DNA from: a virus
Strand: one strand, 5' to 3'
DNA: 64,000 nucleotides
IMG/VR virus record: IMGVR_UViG_3300030004_000003
Span: 1 to 64,000 of that record
How positions within the stretch are numbered: the stretch's first letter is position 1; each line of letters begins with the position of its first letter. The notes beneath the pieces are model-generated. The model had not been told where the DNA came from. It saw only the letters and a list, made by a program, of their open reading frames with translations, and made no database searches. Of the stretch, positions 53,465 to 62,200 are shown piece after piece. A program made the translations under genes and the position numbers.

Positions 53465-55192
53465 ATGAACTTCTTAGACCGCGCCATCGCTGCCGTTAAT
53501 CCAGAAGCCGGTTTTCGCCGGGCGGCCTATCGGGAGCGCATGAAAATGTTCAGCTATGACGCCGCTTCTCCTGGGAGGAAACGCGGCTCCTCCGGGGGTG
53601 CCTCCAAGAACGGTTCCTCTGAGAATTTTCGCGCGGCCCGGGATCGTATCGACATCATGTGGGACTCGCGGGATGTGGTCAGGAATTTTGGCATCCTGAA
53701 AGGGATTGTCGCCAGGATCGTTCAATACACGGTCGATCAGGTTCAATATAATTCCCAGACCGGTGACGATCAGGTCGATGGCCAGTATCAAGATTTCTTA
53801 ACAGAGTGGAGTGAGTCGGCCGACATCACTGGTCGCCACAGCCTGGCTGAACTCACCTGGATGGCCTTTTGGAGTGAATTGGTCGATGGAGACCACGGGT
53901 GGAACATGCTTGCCATGGATGGGGGTGATCCTCGCGCGATGCGAATCCAGCCGATCGAGGCGGACCGTATCGGCAATGTTCGCAACCCGGCTGAGACCAA
54001 CATGGGTAATAAGGTTGGCGGTATCACGGTGGACGACAAGGGGAGCCCTCTCTCCTATGACATCTACAAGCGTGATCGGCTCACGACTCAATACAGCTTT
54101 GATCAGGCCGTTCCTGCCCTGCAATTCCTTCACTTCTTTGATCCGCAGCGTGTCGATCAGTATCGGGGGGTTTCTGCGCTGGCGACAGCGATCGCTCCTG
54201 CCCGGGATCTCTATGAGATCTATGAGTTTGAGAAGCAGGCTGCCAAATGGCAGATCGGCCATGCCGGATTTATCGAACAGGCTGATCCCTACAATCCCAA
54301 CGATCCGAATGCTTGGAACGGTACGGCTCGTGGTGGTCGTGGAACTCCCGATACTACAGCGGGTGCTGGCCCTGGCATTATCGATATGGTGGCCGCAAAG
54401 GTCATCCGCCTCAACCAGGGGGACAAGGTGCAGTTTGCGCCTGGCACCAACCGGCCTAGCGGTGCTTTTATTTCGTTGGTTCAGACCATGATCAGGGAGA
54501 TCTGTTCCGGTACGCAAAATGGCTACCCTTACGGCTTCCTTTATGACATTTCGGAGCTCGGTGGCCATGGAAGCCGCGTCGAGGTGGCTCAAGCCATGCG
54601 CGGTATCACGCGGAACCAGGCGCGGATTACCCGTCAGGGGCTCAATCATGTGCGCGACATCGTGTTGGGTGGTGCTATTGCTGCCGGACTTCTTCCTGCT
54701 CATCCTCTCTGGCGTTCCGGTCGCTGGTCGTTTGGCGGTACGCTAACGGGTGACTTTGGCAACGACACAACCGCCAAGATCGCAGAACTGAATGCCGGGA
54801 TCGTCAATCTCTCGGATCTGATTTCCGACAAGGGCGGCAACTTCGAGCGCACGGTGCGCAAATCAGCCAGTGAAATCACCTACATGCAAAAGGTGGCTGC
54901 CGATACAGGGGTGCCTATCGAGCTCCTGACGGCGCGCCTTCCTGGTGCCTCGCAACTCCTTGCCGCCATGAATCAGCCGCCTCCTCCGCCTCCTGCGGGG
55001 CTTGTCGAGGCTGATATTGATGCCAAGCCGCTCCTGGAAATCCTGAAACAGGTAGGAGATGGCAAAATGGATCGGGAGAGTGGTGTCGCCGCGATCATCC
55101 AACTCTACGGAATCGCTCGATCTGAGGTGGAGAAAATGGTGCCTGACGCCGCACCCGCTTCAACTGCCACTCCAGTTCCTCCTAAAAAATGA
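53465..55192 (+). CDS. Portal protein, lambda gpB family
   Basis: A 575-residue protein of the lambda portal family. NFLDRAIAAVNPEAGFRRAA at the start, DSRDVVRNFGILKGIVARIV, FWSELVDGDHGWNMLAMDGG, LHFFDPQRVDQYRGVSALAT and QNGYPYGFLYDISELGGHGS are typical. It forms the dodecameric ring through which DNA passes. The C-terminus is Pro-rich (PPPPPPAGLVEADIDAKPLL). It overlaps the next gene by ATGA. Confidence 0.9.
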   Translation: MNFLDRAIAAVNPEAGFRRAAYRERMKMFSYDAASPGRKRGSSGGASKNGSSENFRAARDRIDIMWDSRDVVRNFGILKGIVARIVQYTVDQVQYNSQTGDDQVDGQYQDFLTEWSESADITGRHSLAELTWMAFWSELVDGDHGWNMLAMDGGDPRAMRIQPIEADRIGNVRNPAETNMGNKVGGITVDDKGSPLSYDIYKRDRLTTQYSFDQAVPALQFLHFFDPQRVDQYRGVSALATAIAPARDLYEIYEFEKQAAKWQIGHAGFIEQADPYNPNDPNAWNGTARGGRGTPDTTAGAGPGIIDMVAAKVIRLNQGDKVQFAPGTNRPSGAFISLVQTMIREICSGTQNGYPYGFLYDISELGGHGSRVEVAQAMRGITRNQARITRQGLNHVRDIVLGGAIAAGLLPAHPLWRSGRWSFGGTLTGDFGNDTTAKIAELNAGIVNLSDLISDKGGNFERTVRKSASEITYMQKVAADTGVPIELLTARLPGASQLLAAMNQPPPPPPAGLVEADIDAKPLLEILKQVGDGKMDRESGVAAIIQLYGIARSEVEKMVPDAAPASTATPVPPKK

Positions 55193-58100
55193 AGCCGTCG
55201 CCTGCTCAGATCGAAGCCGGGAACTATGCAAAGAAGCATCTTCGGATCTGCGGGCTCGACCTCTCGATTGAAAACCGAAAAGGGAGTGTCCGGAGTGGTA
55301 AAGGCAAGGATGGCAAAGAATGGCGTATTAAAATGCCGGTCGATTATGGATACATCAAGGGAACGCTTGGCCCTGATGGCGACCATGTGGACGTTTTTGT
55401 CGGCCCTGATCGGGATCTCACGAATGAATCCCCTGTCTGGGTGGTGAATCAGAAAAAGGATGATGGGAAGACCTTCGATGAGCACAAAGTTCTCCTGGGA
55501 TTTCCTGACATTGGGAGTGCCGTGGCGGCCTATCGGAATTCCTACGACATTCCGATGTTTGGCAATCTGGTGAAGATGTCGCTCCGGATGCTGAAGCTTC
55601 AGTTGCGCAATGGCAGACTGTGGCGACCGTTGAAAGAATTTGCAGGATTGCTTCCCAAAGGGTATTCCTTGCCAGAAGTCATTCATGAAAAACCCGCTGG
55701 TCCAACAATAGGACTCTATGAATATCCTAAGAAAACTCCTCGCTCGCCTGAATACAGTTCCTCAACCGGTTCTCAAGGCAATAACGACCTTTCCAAAGGA
55801 AAGTCCAATCGGGCAGCACCTCGAAAAAGAGAGGCAGGAGTTATCACCATCCCAAGGGAAGGATATTTTGCAGGGCAACTCCAGACCGGCGATGTCCCGG
55901 ATGGTGAACTTCGAGTATTAGCTCACAATGCTCGTCGCGGAGTTCTCAAGCATGAGATTGTCCACAGCATTTTAGATCAGAAAAGGGGCGGCGTTCCCGA
56001 CAGCGTGGCGGGATTTGCCAAAGAGGAGTTGGCTGCCCATAGCAAGCAATTCTTGGGAAAGAAATCCCCGCTTCTCGACAGGCCATTATCCAAACGGCTT
56101 GCCTCAGTAATCAGGGGCACTATTGCCAGCACGAAATTAGGAGTCAAAGCAAACGGGATTAAGAAATGGTTTGCGGATCCGTTGACGCGGGATCGAGTGG
56201 GTATGGCTCTGAAGACTTTCTCCGACCGAACTCCCTACTGCGATCCTCGGCAGTTTCCTGGTGAATCCGCTGCCCCTGTCTCTTCTGAGCGCCGCGATCT
56301 CCTCAAGAGCGGCATTATTGCTACGGGTGTCGCTGGTGGTGCCGGGCTTGCTGGGCTTGCTATGCGAGGATCTGTGAACAAGGCTCAAAAGGCAGATCTC
56401 CTCCGTGACGCTGTGAATAAGATCGTTGCTGCCCGCAAGGGGGCTAAGACCGCCGCACAAGCTGGCGCTGTCGCATCAGCCAAGGGTGCGCAGGATGCTT
56501 CCATTGAGGCTCAAAAGCTCCGCGTCTCCAGGATTCAGGGAGTCAAAAAAACAGATGCGCGTCTCGGTAAAGTGGGAAAATCCCTGGTCAAAAACGGGGC
56601 GCTCACTCCAGGCGAGGCCGCGACGGCTAAAACTGGATTTCGTTCTTCTCATGCTCGTTTGACCGGGTTCTCAGCCCGACTTCATCTTTTCGACGCCGCC
56701 GTGATCCGTGAGAAGCGTGACGGCCTCTCCAAGGCCAAGGATGCCGCTGTGCTGGCTGGTGGTCTCGGGGTGCTTGGTGCCTCCGCTTACGCTGGAATCA
56801 AGGCCCATGGAATCTCCAAGCTTGTGAAAGGGGAGATTCCCAAGGTATCCCGCGCGATCCGTCGCGCCGTGCCGCCAGTTGCCAAGAAAGCAAACGATCT
56901 TTTGGATGCCGGTAAGGCTGCTGCCGGTCAACTCCAAACCACGGCCAAGGAAGCCAATGAATCGGTTGGTCACTCCACGGCTGTCTATTCCGACATCGGA
57001 AAACTCTACAAACAGGCAAAAGGTGGCGTCTATAATCTTCTGCATCCGGTGAATACCGTCCGGGAGGTCAAATCGGCCTTCCGGGCGGGGTTGCGTGGCG
57101 AGGAAACCTACCCTACCAAGCCGCGCCCCAAGTGGGCGCTCTCCGCCAAGATAAAGACTCGTCTCAAGGAATTTGCTGATCGTTTGGAGACTTCCGAAGA
57201 GGGCGTTCCTTTAAATGGTCGGGTTGCGCACGATCGGTTTATCAAGCAGATCCATGAGGGTGATCTGGATCGTCGGGACCGCAATATCTCTCATGCTGGC
57301 GTTGCTGGTGCTCTGACTGGAGCGCTGGTGGCCAAGCCCGGCAAGCGTCTGATCGGCGCGGGTGCTGGTGCCGCTCTTGGTGGTGCCGGTGTGCTGGCAA
57401 TCCGTGCCATCACGGATCGTCATCGCGACATCTACGGTGATCGTCCCCGGTGGGCGAAGGATGCTGAAACTCTTCCTGCTGTGGCAGGTGCTGGTGCTGC
57501 GTTGGGGATTATTGGAAAGCGGGTACTCGCGGGCAAGCGTCTGAGTCGCGTCATTCGCCTAAAAACCTTTGATCTTCCCGATGATGATCAGCCTCCGATG
57601 AACCCCGCGTTGAAAGCCGGGCTTACGGGTGCTGTCGCCGGGGGGGTGATGGGATCTCTTCCTGCGTTCAAAGTGGGATCCAAGCTCGCTCCTTCACTGG
57701 GATGGATTGGGGCTGGTGCGGCCGGGATGGGTGCGCTTGTCGGTGGTGGCACCTACATTGGCGATAAAATCCTCGGGCCTGCGAAGCCGAATGAAGGCGC
57801 TCCTTTTACCAAGCGTGCCGCCATTGGTGGTGCATTGCTTGGAACGGCGGCAGGTGCGGGTGCAGTCCTTGCTGCCAAGAAGATTCCCGCAGTCTCAAAG
57901 TTTATTGATGGCTACGCTGATTTTCGTCCTGTGAATTTCATCAAAAATGCCTCCCTGCCTGCTGCCACGGCGGCTGGTGCCGGGGTTGGTGCTCTAGTGG
58001 GTGCTGATAAGGCTGGTGATGAAGGACAGCAGGTTGATGCGCTCAATTCGATTCAGAATCAGAAAAAGACTTTTGGGCGGCAGGTGAGGGGATTGCTCAA

Positions 58101-58938
58101 AGAGTTTGGCTACTCTGATCAGAGCCGCCGTCAGGATGGGAAATTTCGCAATCCTGTGGCTGGTGCCTTCGGTGTGGATGATGACAACGGGGATGTCTCT
58201 GTGCGGCAGGTCGCGGGAGCATTTTACCGCAAAGGTCAAACCATTCACCGATGGACAGGGCGAGGCACCGGGGTTGTCTCCGATGCCGGAAGCGTGCTCT
58301 CAGGCCAGCCTCGTGATCGTGATGCCTCCGGGCGTCCGCGCAAGCGCGAGTGGGAGAAGGCATGGTTTAAGAATGCCCTCGGATCCGCTGCCGCCGGGGG
58401 TGCCCTCTTGGCTGGTGCCCATGTGACTAAGAACACCGCCTGGGGTCGCCGTGTGGTGCAGCCCAAACTCCGTGCTGCCAGCAACTGGGCGGCAGGGAAA
58501 GGCGTGAATCTTCTCTCGGCAAAAATGAAACCTGAATCACTCCATCTGCTCACTCGTCTTCATCTCCTTGACGAATGGGCTGAATATCATGGCTGGGATG
58601 TGCGCGATCCGCGTGGCCGTTCCGCTCGTGTCTTTGCTCCAGGATCTCGCCCTCGTACTCGTCGCGAGAAGGAATGGCACGAAAAGAAGGATAACCGCGA
58701 GGCGCTCCTCAAGGGTGCCGTCGTAGGTGCTGCCGCGCTCGGTGTGGCTGGAGGCTATGCCGGAACCCGGCTTGCTGGTGGCAAGTCGCTGATCCCATCT
58801 GCGGTCAAAGGGCTGTTAAAATCGAAGCCGCTAAGTGTCGCTGAAGCGGAGGCTCATCTTGCGGCTGCAAAATCTCGCGAACAAAAAGTCGTCAATGGTC
58901 CATGGCGGGGAACCAAACCGTTGACTCCGGAACAGTAA
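55189..58938 (+). CDS. Giant virion protein: pyrophosphatase-like domain, HExxH motif, Gly-rich membrane segments
   Basis: A 1,249-residue protein coupled to the portal gene by ATGA. Residues about 10-130 match the inorganic-pyrophosphatase-like domain of phage polyvalent proteins (GNYAKKHLRICGLDLSIENR, MPVDYGYIKGTLGPDGDHVD, DEHKVLLGFPD). Near residue 253 LKHEIVHSIL is an HExxH zinc metalloprotease motif in a compact region (about 220-290). The rest contains at least six Ala/Gly-rich hydrophobic stretches (ATGVAGGAGLAGLAMRG; AGAGAALGGAGVLAIRA; GAVAGGVMGSLPAF), as in ejected internal virion proteins. It takes the place of lambda's C/Nu3 neighbourhood. It probably enters the cell with the DNA. 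Confidence 0.7.
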   Translation: MKPSPAQIEAGNYAKKHLRICGLDLSIENRKGSVRSGKGKDGKEWRIKMPVDYGYIKGTLGPDGDHVDVFVGPDRDLTNESPVWVVNQKKDDGKTFDEHKVLLGFPDIGSAVAAYRNSYDIPMFGNLVKMSLRMLKLQLRNGRLWRPLKEFAGLLPKGYSLPEVIHEKPAGPTIGLYEYPKKTPRSPEYSSSTGSQGNNDLSKGKSNRAAPRKREAGVITIPREGYFAGQLQTGDVPDGELRVLAHNARRGVLKHEIVHSILDQKRGGVPDSVAGFAKEELAAHSKQFLGKKSPLLDRPLSKRLASVIRGTIASTKLGVKANGIKKWFADPLTRDRVGMALKTFSDRTPYCDPRQFPGESAAPVSSERRDLLKSGIIATGVAGGAGLAGLAMRGSVNKAQKADLLRDAVNKIVAARKGAKTAAQAGAVASAKGAQDASIEAQKLRVSRIQGVKKTDARLGKVGKSLVKNGALTPGEAATAKTGFRSSHARLTGFSARLHLFDAAVIREKRDGLSKAKDAAVLAGGLGVLGASAYAGIKAHGISKLVKGEIPKVSRAIRRAVPPVAKKANDLLDAGKAAAGQLQTTAKEANESVGHSTAVYSDIGKLYKQAKGGVYNLLHPVNTVREVKSAFRAGLRGEETYPTKPRPKWALSAKIKTRLKEFADRLETSEEGVPLNGRVAHDRFIKQIHEGDLDRRDRNISHAGVAGALTGALVAKPGKRLIGAGAGAALGGAGVLAIRAITDRHRDIYGDRPRWAKDAETLPAVAGAGAALGIIGKRVLAGKRLSRVIRLKTFDLPDDDQPPMNPALKAGLTGAVAGGVMGSLPAFKVGSKLAPSLGWIGAGAAGMGALVGGGTYIGDKILGPAKPNEGAPFTKRAAIGGALLGTAAGAGAVLAAKKIPAVSKFIDGYADFRPVNFIKNASLPAATAAGAGVGALVGADKAGDEGQQVDALNSIQNQKKTFGRQVRGLLKEFGYSDQSRRQDGKFRNPVAGAFGVDDDNGDVSVRQVAGAFYRKGQTIHRWTGRGTGVVSDAGSVLSGQPRDRDASGRPRKREWEKAWFKNALGSAAAGGALLAGAHVTKNTAWGRRVVQPKLRAASNWAAGKGVNLLSAKMKPESLHLLTRLHLLDEWAEYHGWDVRDPRGRSARVFAPGSRPRTRREKEWHEKKDNREALLKGAVVGAAALGVAGGYAGTRLAGGKSLIPSAVKGLLKSKPLSVAEAEAHLAAAKSREQKVVNGPWRGTKPLTPEQ

Positions 58939-58948
58939 CAAACACTCT

Positions 58949-59491
58949 ATGAAAACATCCGCACCACTCCGTCGCCTCGTTGAGCTCTCGTCCCGCTGTG
59001 TCGGAAAAGAGCTTAATGTAAAAGTCGCACCAAAAACCGCCGTCGTCGCGCCAGGCGGACGCATCGCGATCAAAACTTTCCAGTCTCGCCATCGTCTTCG
59101 GGAACTCTCGCGCAAGATCGAGCTTGGGTTTTTCAGCCCTACCAAGCAAGTTTCTGTCCAAGGTCAGAATGGCCAGTTCCAGGGCACCCAGACAGAGGCC
59201 AATCCATCAGGGATCGCTGCTGATACCGCCGTCGTGGGTGCAGGTGCTGTGGGTGCCGGAGCGCTCCACAATGCGGTCATGAACAATTACGGAACTGGAA
59301 GCAAGGTTCCTGGTGAGACGACGGCAGCGAATGCTTACGGCAACGCCGCGCGCAATCTGCTTCCTCCTGCAATTTCTGATTCCGTGGTCCCGGCTGCGTC
59401 CAAAGTCGGGGGGCTTGTGGATACGGCTGGGGCCACCGGAATCGGATCCAAAATCGGAAATCTCCTTAAGAGCCTGCGCGCGGCTGCTTAA
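58949..59491 (+). CDS. Putative minor virion protein
   Basis: A 180-residue protein. A basic N-terminal half (PLRRLVELSSRCVGKELNVK, SRHRLRELSRKIELGFFSPT) is followed by GQNGQFQGTQTEANP, a motif that recurs in modified form in neighbouring products. A Gly/Ala-rich hydrophobic run (ADTAVVGAGAVGAGALHNAV) resembles those of the giant protein upstream. It may be a second internal or ejected protein. No family. Confidence 0.5.
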   Translation: MKTSAPLRRLVELSSRCVGKELNVKVAPKTAVVAPGGRIAIKTFQSRHRLRELSRKIELGFFSPTKQVSVQGQNGQFQGTQTEANPSGIAADTAVVGAGAVGAGALHNAVMNNYGTGSKVPGETTAANAYGNAARNLLPPAISDSVVPAASKVGGLVDTAGATGIGSKIGNLLKSLRAAA

Positions 59492-59524
59492 TCACACCAA
59501 CTCACCTCGAACCAACCCATCATC

Positions 59525-59791
59525 ATGTCACTACTCACTATTACCGAATCTTCCTGGACCAAAATCAAGGAAGTCCTTGCCAGCGTCCCTCATGAACTCG
59601 CTGCTGATCTCGAACATATCGAGACGGTGCTTGGGTTGAAGGCGAAGGTTGCTACAGAGGTCGAAAGCCTGGAGACGAAGGTCGAAGGCGATTTGAAAGC
59701 TGAAGCAGAACTTCCTGCTGGCGGAGCAGCTTCCGCTCCAGAAGTTGCCGCCAAAGCGCTTGAAGAGGCTTCAGAGGCAACGGGACTGTGA
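59525..59791 (+). CDS. Small acidic coiled-coil protein
   Basis: An 88-residue protein with VPHELAADLEHIETVLGLKA and KVATEVESLETKVEGDLKAE, a heptad-like acidic helix, and an Ala-rich end. It starts after CCAACTCACCTCGAACCAAC, a leader without Shine-Dalgarno sequence. It may aid assembly. Function unknown. Confidence 0.5.
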   Translation: MSLLTITESSWTKIKEVLASVPHELAADLEHIETVLGLKAKVATEVESLETKVEGDLKAEAELPAGGAASAPEVAAKALEEASEATGL

Positions 59792-59808
59792 GCTGAATAA
59801 AATTTCAT

Positions 59809-59883
59809 GTCAGGGTGGACAAACGGTAAGTCGCCGGGCTCATAACCCGGAGATTGAAGGTTCGATTCCTTCCCCTGCTACCA
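59809..59883 (+). tRNA. tRNA-Met (CAT), initiator-like
   Basis: A 75-base cloverleaf with encoded CCA. Acceptor strands GTCAGGG and CCCTGCT pair at five positions plus a G-U at 1-72 and a mismatch at 2-71. The D-stem is GAC/GTC, the anticodon stem is CCGGG/CCCGG with loop CTCATAA (anticodon CAT), and the T-arm is GAAGG-TTCGATT-CCTTC. Three consecutive G-C pairs at the bottom of the anticodon stem and A11-U24 in the D-stem are features of initiator tRNA. It lies between two small head-region genes. Confidence 0.85.
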
Positions 59884-59909
59884 ACTTCACCATTTTTTAC
59901 CCGATCACC

Positions 59910-60188
59910 ATGGATCCGCGTCCACGAAATACCGAAGGGCAGTTCTCTCCTGAAACCGGTGGAGGACTTGATCCGTCCACGATGCAGGCTGCCTACAATC
60001 CTCAGATTATTAATCAGCGGCAGAGTTCCCCTGTGATGGATGCGATCCGCCGTCGTTCAGGGAAAAATCCACCGGTTGAGGAAACGGTACCAAGCGGAGC
60101 GAGCGATACGGTGTTGGAGGCCAAGTTTGTAAATCCGCGCACCTATCTTCTGAAGCGGCTGATCGCCTTCTCCCGATCCCGGAAATAA
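59910..60188 (+). CDS. Small head-region protein
   Basis: A 92-residue protein from ATG 59910. It opens PRPRNTEGQFSPETGGG, similar in kind to short motifs in the two preceding large products. The middle is Gln/Ser/Arg-rich, and the end is basic (RTYLLKRLIAFSRSRK). Longer in-frame starts would read through the tRNA and are rejected. Function unknown. Confidence 0.5.
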   Translation: MDPRPRNTEGQFSPETGGGLDPSTMQAAYNPQIINQRQSSPVMDAIRRRSGKNPPVEETVPSGASDTVLEAKFVNPRTYLLKRLIAFSRSRK

Positions 60189-60241
60189 TCCCATATCCGA
60201 TGATCTGCCTTGCGTGATGGTTGACGGATGCCCGAAGGGGC

Positions 60242-61525
60242 ATGGAACCATCCGAAAAATTCTTCGAACAACTCAGCGGCCGTGTTGATTCCGTCAATGG
60301 GGTAATCCACGGAGTCTCGATCATCACAGGGGGCGTGACGGCAAGGGGTCACGATTTGGAGGTTGATATGAAGACCGTGACGCAGCTTTTCGGCTGCGCT
60401 CACAAGATGGGCAAGGTGCCCGTCAAATGGAACCACAAGAGCGGGGCGGATGCCGTGGCCGGGTATCTCGAAAACTTCCGCATTGATGGGCAGAAGCTTC
60501 TCGGAGACTGGCATCTGCTCAAGTTCCACGAGAAGTACGATCAGGCCCTGGAGCTTGCACAACGTATGCCTGAGTGCATCGGCCTCTCCGCCGCATTTCT
60601 CGGCGAAGATGAAAAGAGGGCTGATGGGAAGACGGCTGCTCGGTGTGAGGAGCTTGTTTCCGTGGATGTCGTTGCCAATCCGGCCGCCAATCCGAACGGG
60701 TTTTTCGAGGCGCTTTTCCCCACCGGCGTTGACACGCCGAACAAGAACGAAACGCTTATGCAAACTCAAACTAATCCACAGCAACAGGCGGAGCCAACCC
60801 TCAAGGATGTGCTCGCTGCCGTCACCGCCCTTACCTCGCAAGTCACACAGCAGGGTGAGACCATCGCAGCCCTCCAGGGTGCCTCTCAGGGCAACCAGCA
60901 GGAGCAGGAACTCTCCATTGAGGATCTTCTGACGCTCACTCCCCAGCAGATCGCGCAGTTTGTTCAGGAAGGTCACATCACGGATGAGGATGCCGCAGGC
61001 ATCCATGGACTCCAGGCTGAAGCTCTCGCCGGTGGCGAGGGTGGTCAAGAAGGTGGTCACGGAAACGGTGGCGAAGGTGCCGCTGCTGCTGTTGGCGCTA
61101 CCGCTGGTGGTGCCGAGTTTGCCAGCCTGCGCAAGCAGGTTCGGGAACTCTCCGCTCGTTTCGAGCGTGAAGATGCCGCGCGGGAAAATGCCGCAATCGA
61201 GCATTATTTCGGTCAGATCGAGACGAAGCTCACGGAGCTTTCGACTCAGAACCAGAAACTTTCCGACAGCAACAAGGAGTTGCAGGTCCGCTGTGATGCT
61301 CAGGCTCAGGCTCTGCGCACCGGCATTCGTCCGGTCGCATTCTCCGCAGAGGGTGCCGCTCTTCATTCCTCGGATGGGAAGCTTCACGAGTTCGAAGAGC
61401 TTGTGAAGAAACACCGGGATGCCGGAAAGACGCCTGCTCAGGCGATCCGCCTCGCGCAAAAGGAAAACCCAGCCGCTCACCGGGATTATTACCTCGGAGA
61501 TGCGCGGACTACCCGCTCGCTCTAA
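60242..61525 (+). CDS. Prohead protease fused to scaffold
   Basis: From ATG 60242, with AAGGGG upstream, the product has 427 residues. The first about 155 residues resemble a phage prohead serine protease: KVPVKWNHKSGADAVAGYLE with a candidate catalytic His near residue 63, ECIGLSAAFLGED with a candidate Ser near 114, and LVSVDVVANPAANPNGFFEA. The rest is a Gln/Glu/Ala-rich helical scaffold (EFASLRKQVRELSARFERED, KLTELSTQNQKLSDSNKELQ). In lambda C and Nu3 the protease and scaffold are likewise encoded in one frame. Confidence 0.75.
   Translation: MEPSEKFFEQLSGRVDSVNGVIHGVSIITGGVTARGHDLEVDMKTVTQLFGCAHKMGKVPVKWNHKSGADAVAGYLENFRIDGQKLLGDWHLLKFHEKYDQALELAQRMPECIGLSAAFLGEDEKRADGKTAARCEELVSVDVVANPAANPNGFFEALFPTGVDTPNKNETLMQTQTNPQQQAEPTLKDVLAAVTALTSQVTQQGETIAALQGASQGNQQEQELSIEDLLTLTPQQIAQFVQEGHITDEDAAGIHGLQAEALAGGEGGQEGGHGNGGEGAAAAVGATAGGAEFASLRKQVRELSARFEREDAARENAAIEHYFGQIETKLTELSTQNQKLSDSNKELQVRCDAQAQALRTGIRPVAFSAEGAALHSSDGKLHEFEELVKKHRDAGKTPAQAIRLAQKENPAAHRDYYLGDARTTRSL
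60758..61525 (+). CDS. Possible nested scaffold protein from an internal start
   Basis: An internal ATG at 60758, residue 173 of the protease-scaffold frame, lies exactly at the domain boundary. The 20 bases before it (CAAGAACGAAACGCTT) are A/C-rich like other leaders in this genome that lack a Shine-Dalgarno sequence. It would give a 255-residue free scaffold (MQTQTNPQQQAEPTLKD...), as Nu3 arises within lambda C. No direct evidence for use of this start. Confidence 0.35.
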   Translation: MQTQTNPQQQAEPTLKDVLAAVTALTSQVTQQGETIAALQGASQGNQQEQELSIEDLLTLTPQQIAQFVQEGHITDEDAAGIHGLQAEALAGGEGGQEGGHGNGGEGAAAAVGATAGGAEFASLRKQVRELSARFEREDAARENAAIEHYFGQIETKLTELSTQNQKLSDSNKELQVRCDAQAQALRTGIRPVAFSAEGAALHSSDGKLHEFEELVKKHRDAGKTPAQAIRLAQKENPAAHRDYYLGDARTTRSL

Positions 61526-61567
61526 CAGGCCGCTCTCAAGACTCACTTCAACCAAGGAACAAAATCC

Positions 61568-62158
61568 ATGAACTTTAACACTGTTGTTTCCGCCATTGCG
61601 GCCACCGACCTTTCCGGCCTTGAAAATCTCGCCGTCACGCTGACCGCTGAAGGCGTTCAGGTTGCCAATGCTGCTGACCGCGCCATTGGAATCATTGTGC
61701 GTGGCTGCGGCCCTGGAGAGGCTGCTGGCATTTTTCTCACGGCAGCAAACGGCCTTTCCTATGTCGGCGTAGCCGATAACAACGCCATTAACATTGGTGA
61801 CGAACTGGAGCGCGTCGATGCTGGCATCTATCAGAAGAAATTTGCCCGTGCCATCACGGGGGCTTCTGCCACCGGGATCTTCACCAGTGAGGAGCATGAG
61901 CTTCCCGCTGGAGTGAAAGTATCGCTCTCGGGGCTGACCGGCGGTTCCGATCTCAACCCGCTTCCCACCATCTACTACACGCTTCCGATCGACGCGAACA
62001 CTTTCAAGTTGTCGCTCACGAAGGGAGGCGCGCCGGTCGCTCTGGGTTCCGATGTCACCGCTGGAACGCTCACCCGTTCGGATTCGGAGGTGATTCTGGC
62101 TTGGGAGGCAGCACCTGCTGGCAGCCAAGGCGGCTTCATCCGGGCGCTCCTTTTCTAA
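61568..62158 (+). CDS. Head decoration / capsid cement protein
   Basis: A 196-residue beta-rich protein. VQVANAADRAIGIIVRGCGP, LSYVGVADNNAINIGDELER and KKFARAITGASATGIF resemble the DUF2190-type capsid cement proteins that stabilise expanded heads. A second part (LPTIYYTLPIDANTFKLSLT) is an extra strand-rich domain. It stands between protease/scaffold and major capsid genes, as gpD does in lambda. Confidence 0.65.
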   Translation: MNFNTVVSAIAATDLSGLENLAVTLTAEGVQVANAADRAIGIIVRGCGPGEAAGIFLTAANGLSYVGVADNNAINIGDELERVDAGIYQKKFARAITGASATGIFTSEEHELPAGVKVSLSGLTGGSDLNPLPTIYYTLPIDANTFKLSLTKGGAPVALGSDVTAGTLTRSDSEVILAWEAAPAGSQGGFIRALLF

Positions 62159-62200
62159 CCCTGAACGCTCTCAAGAACATCAACCAAGGAAAATACGACC

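Noticed and set aside
59745-59909. N-terminal extension of the 59910 gene starting at 59745
   Set aside because: It would be translated straight through the tRNA gene and the end of the preceding gene; ATG 59910 is a better start.
60143-62128. Minus-strand open frame of 661 codons
   Set aside because: It lies opposite the protease/scaffold and decoration genes and reflects their codon bias.
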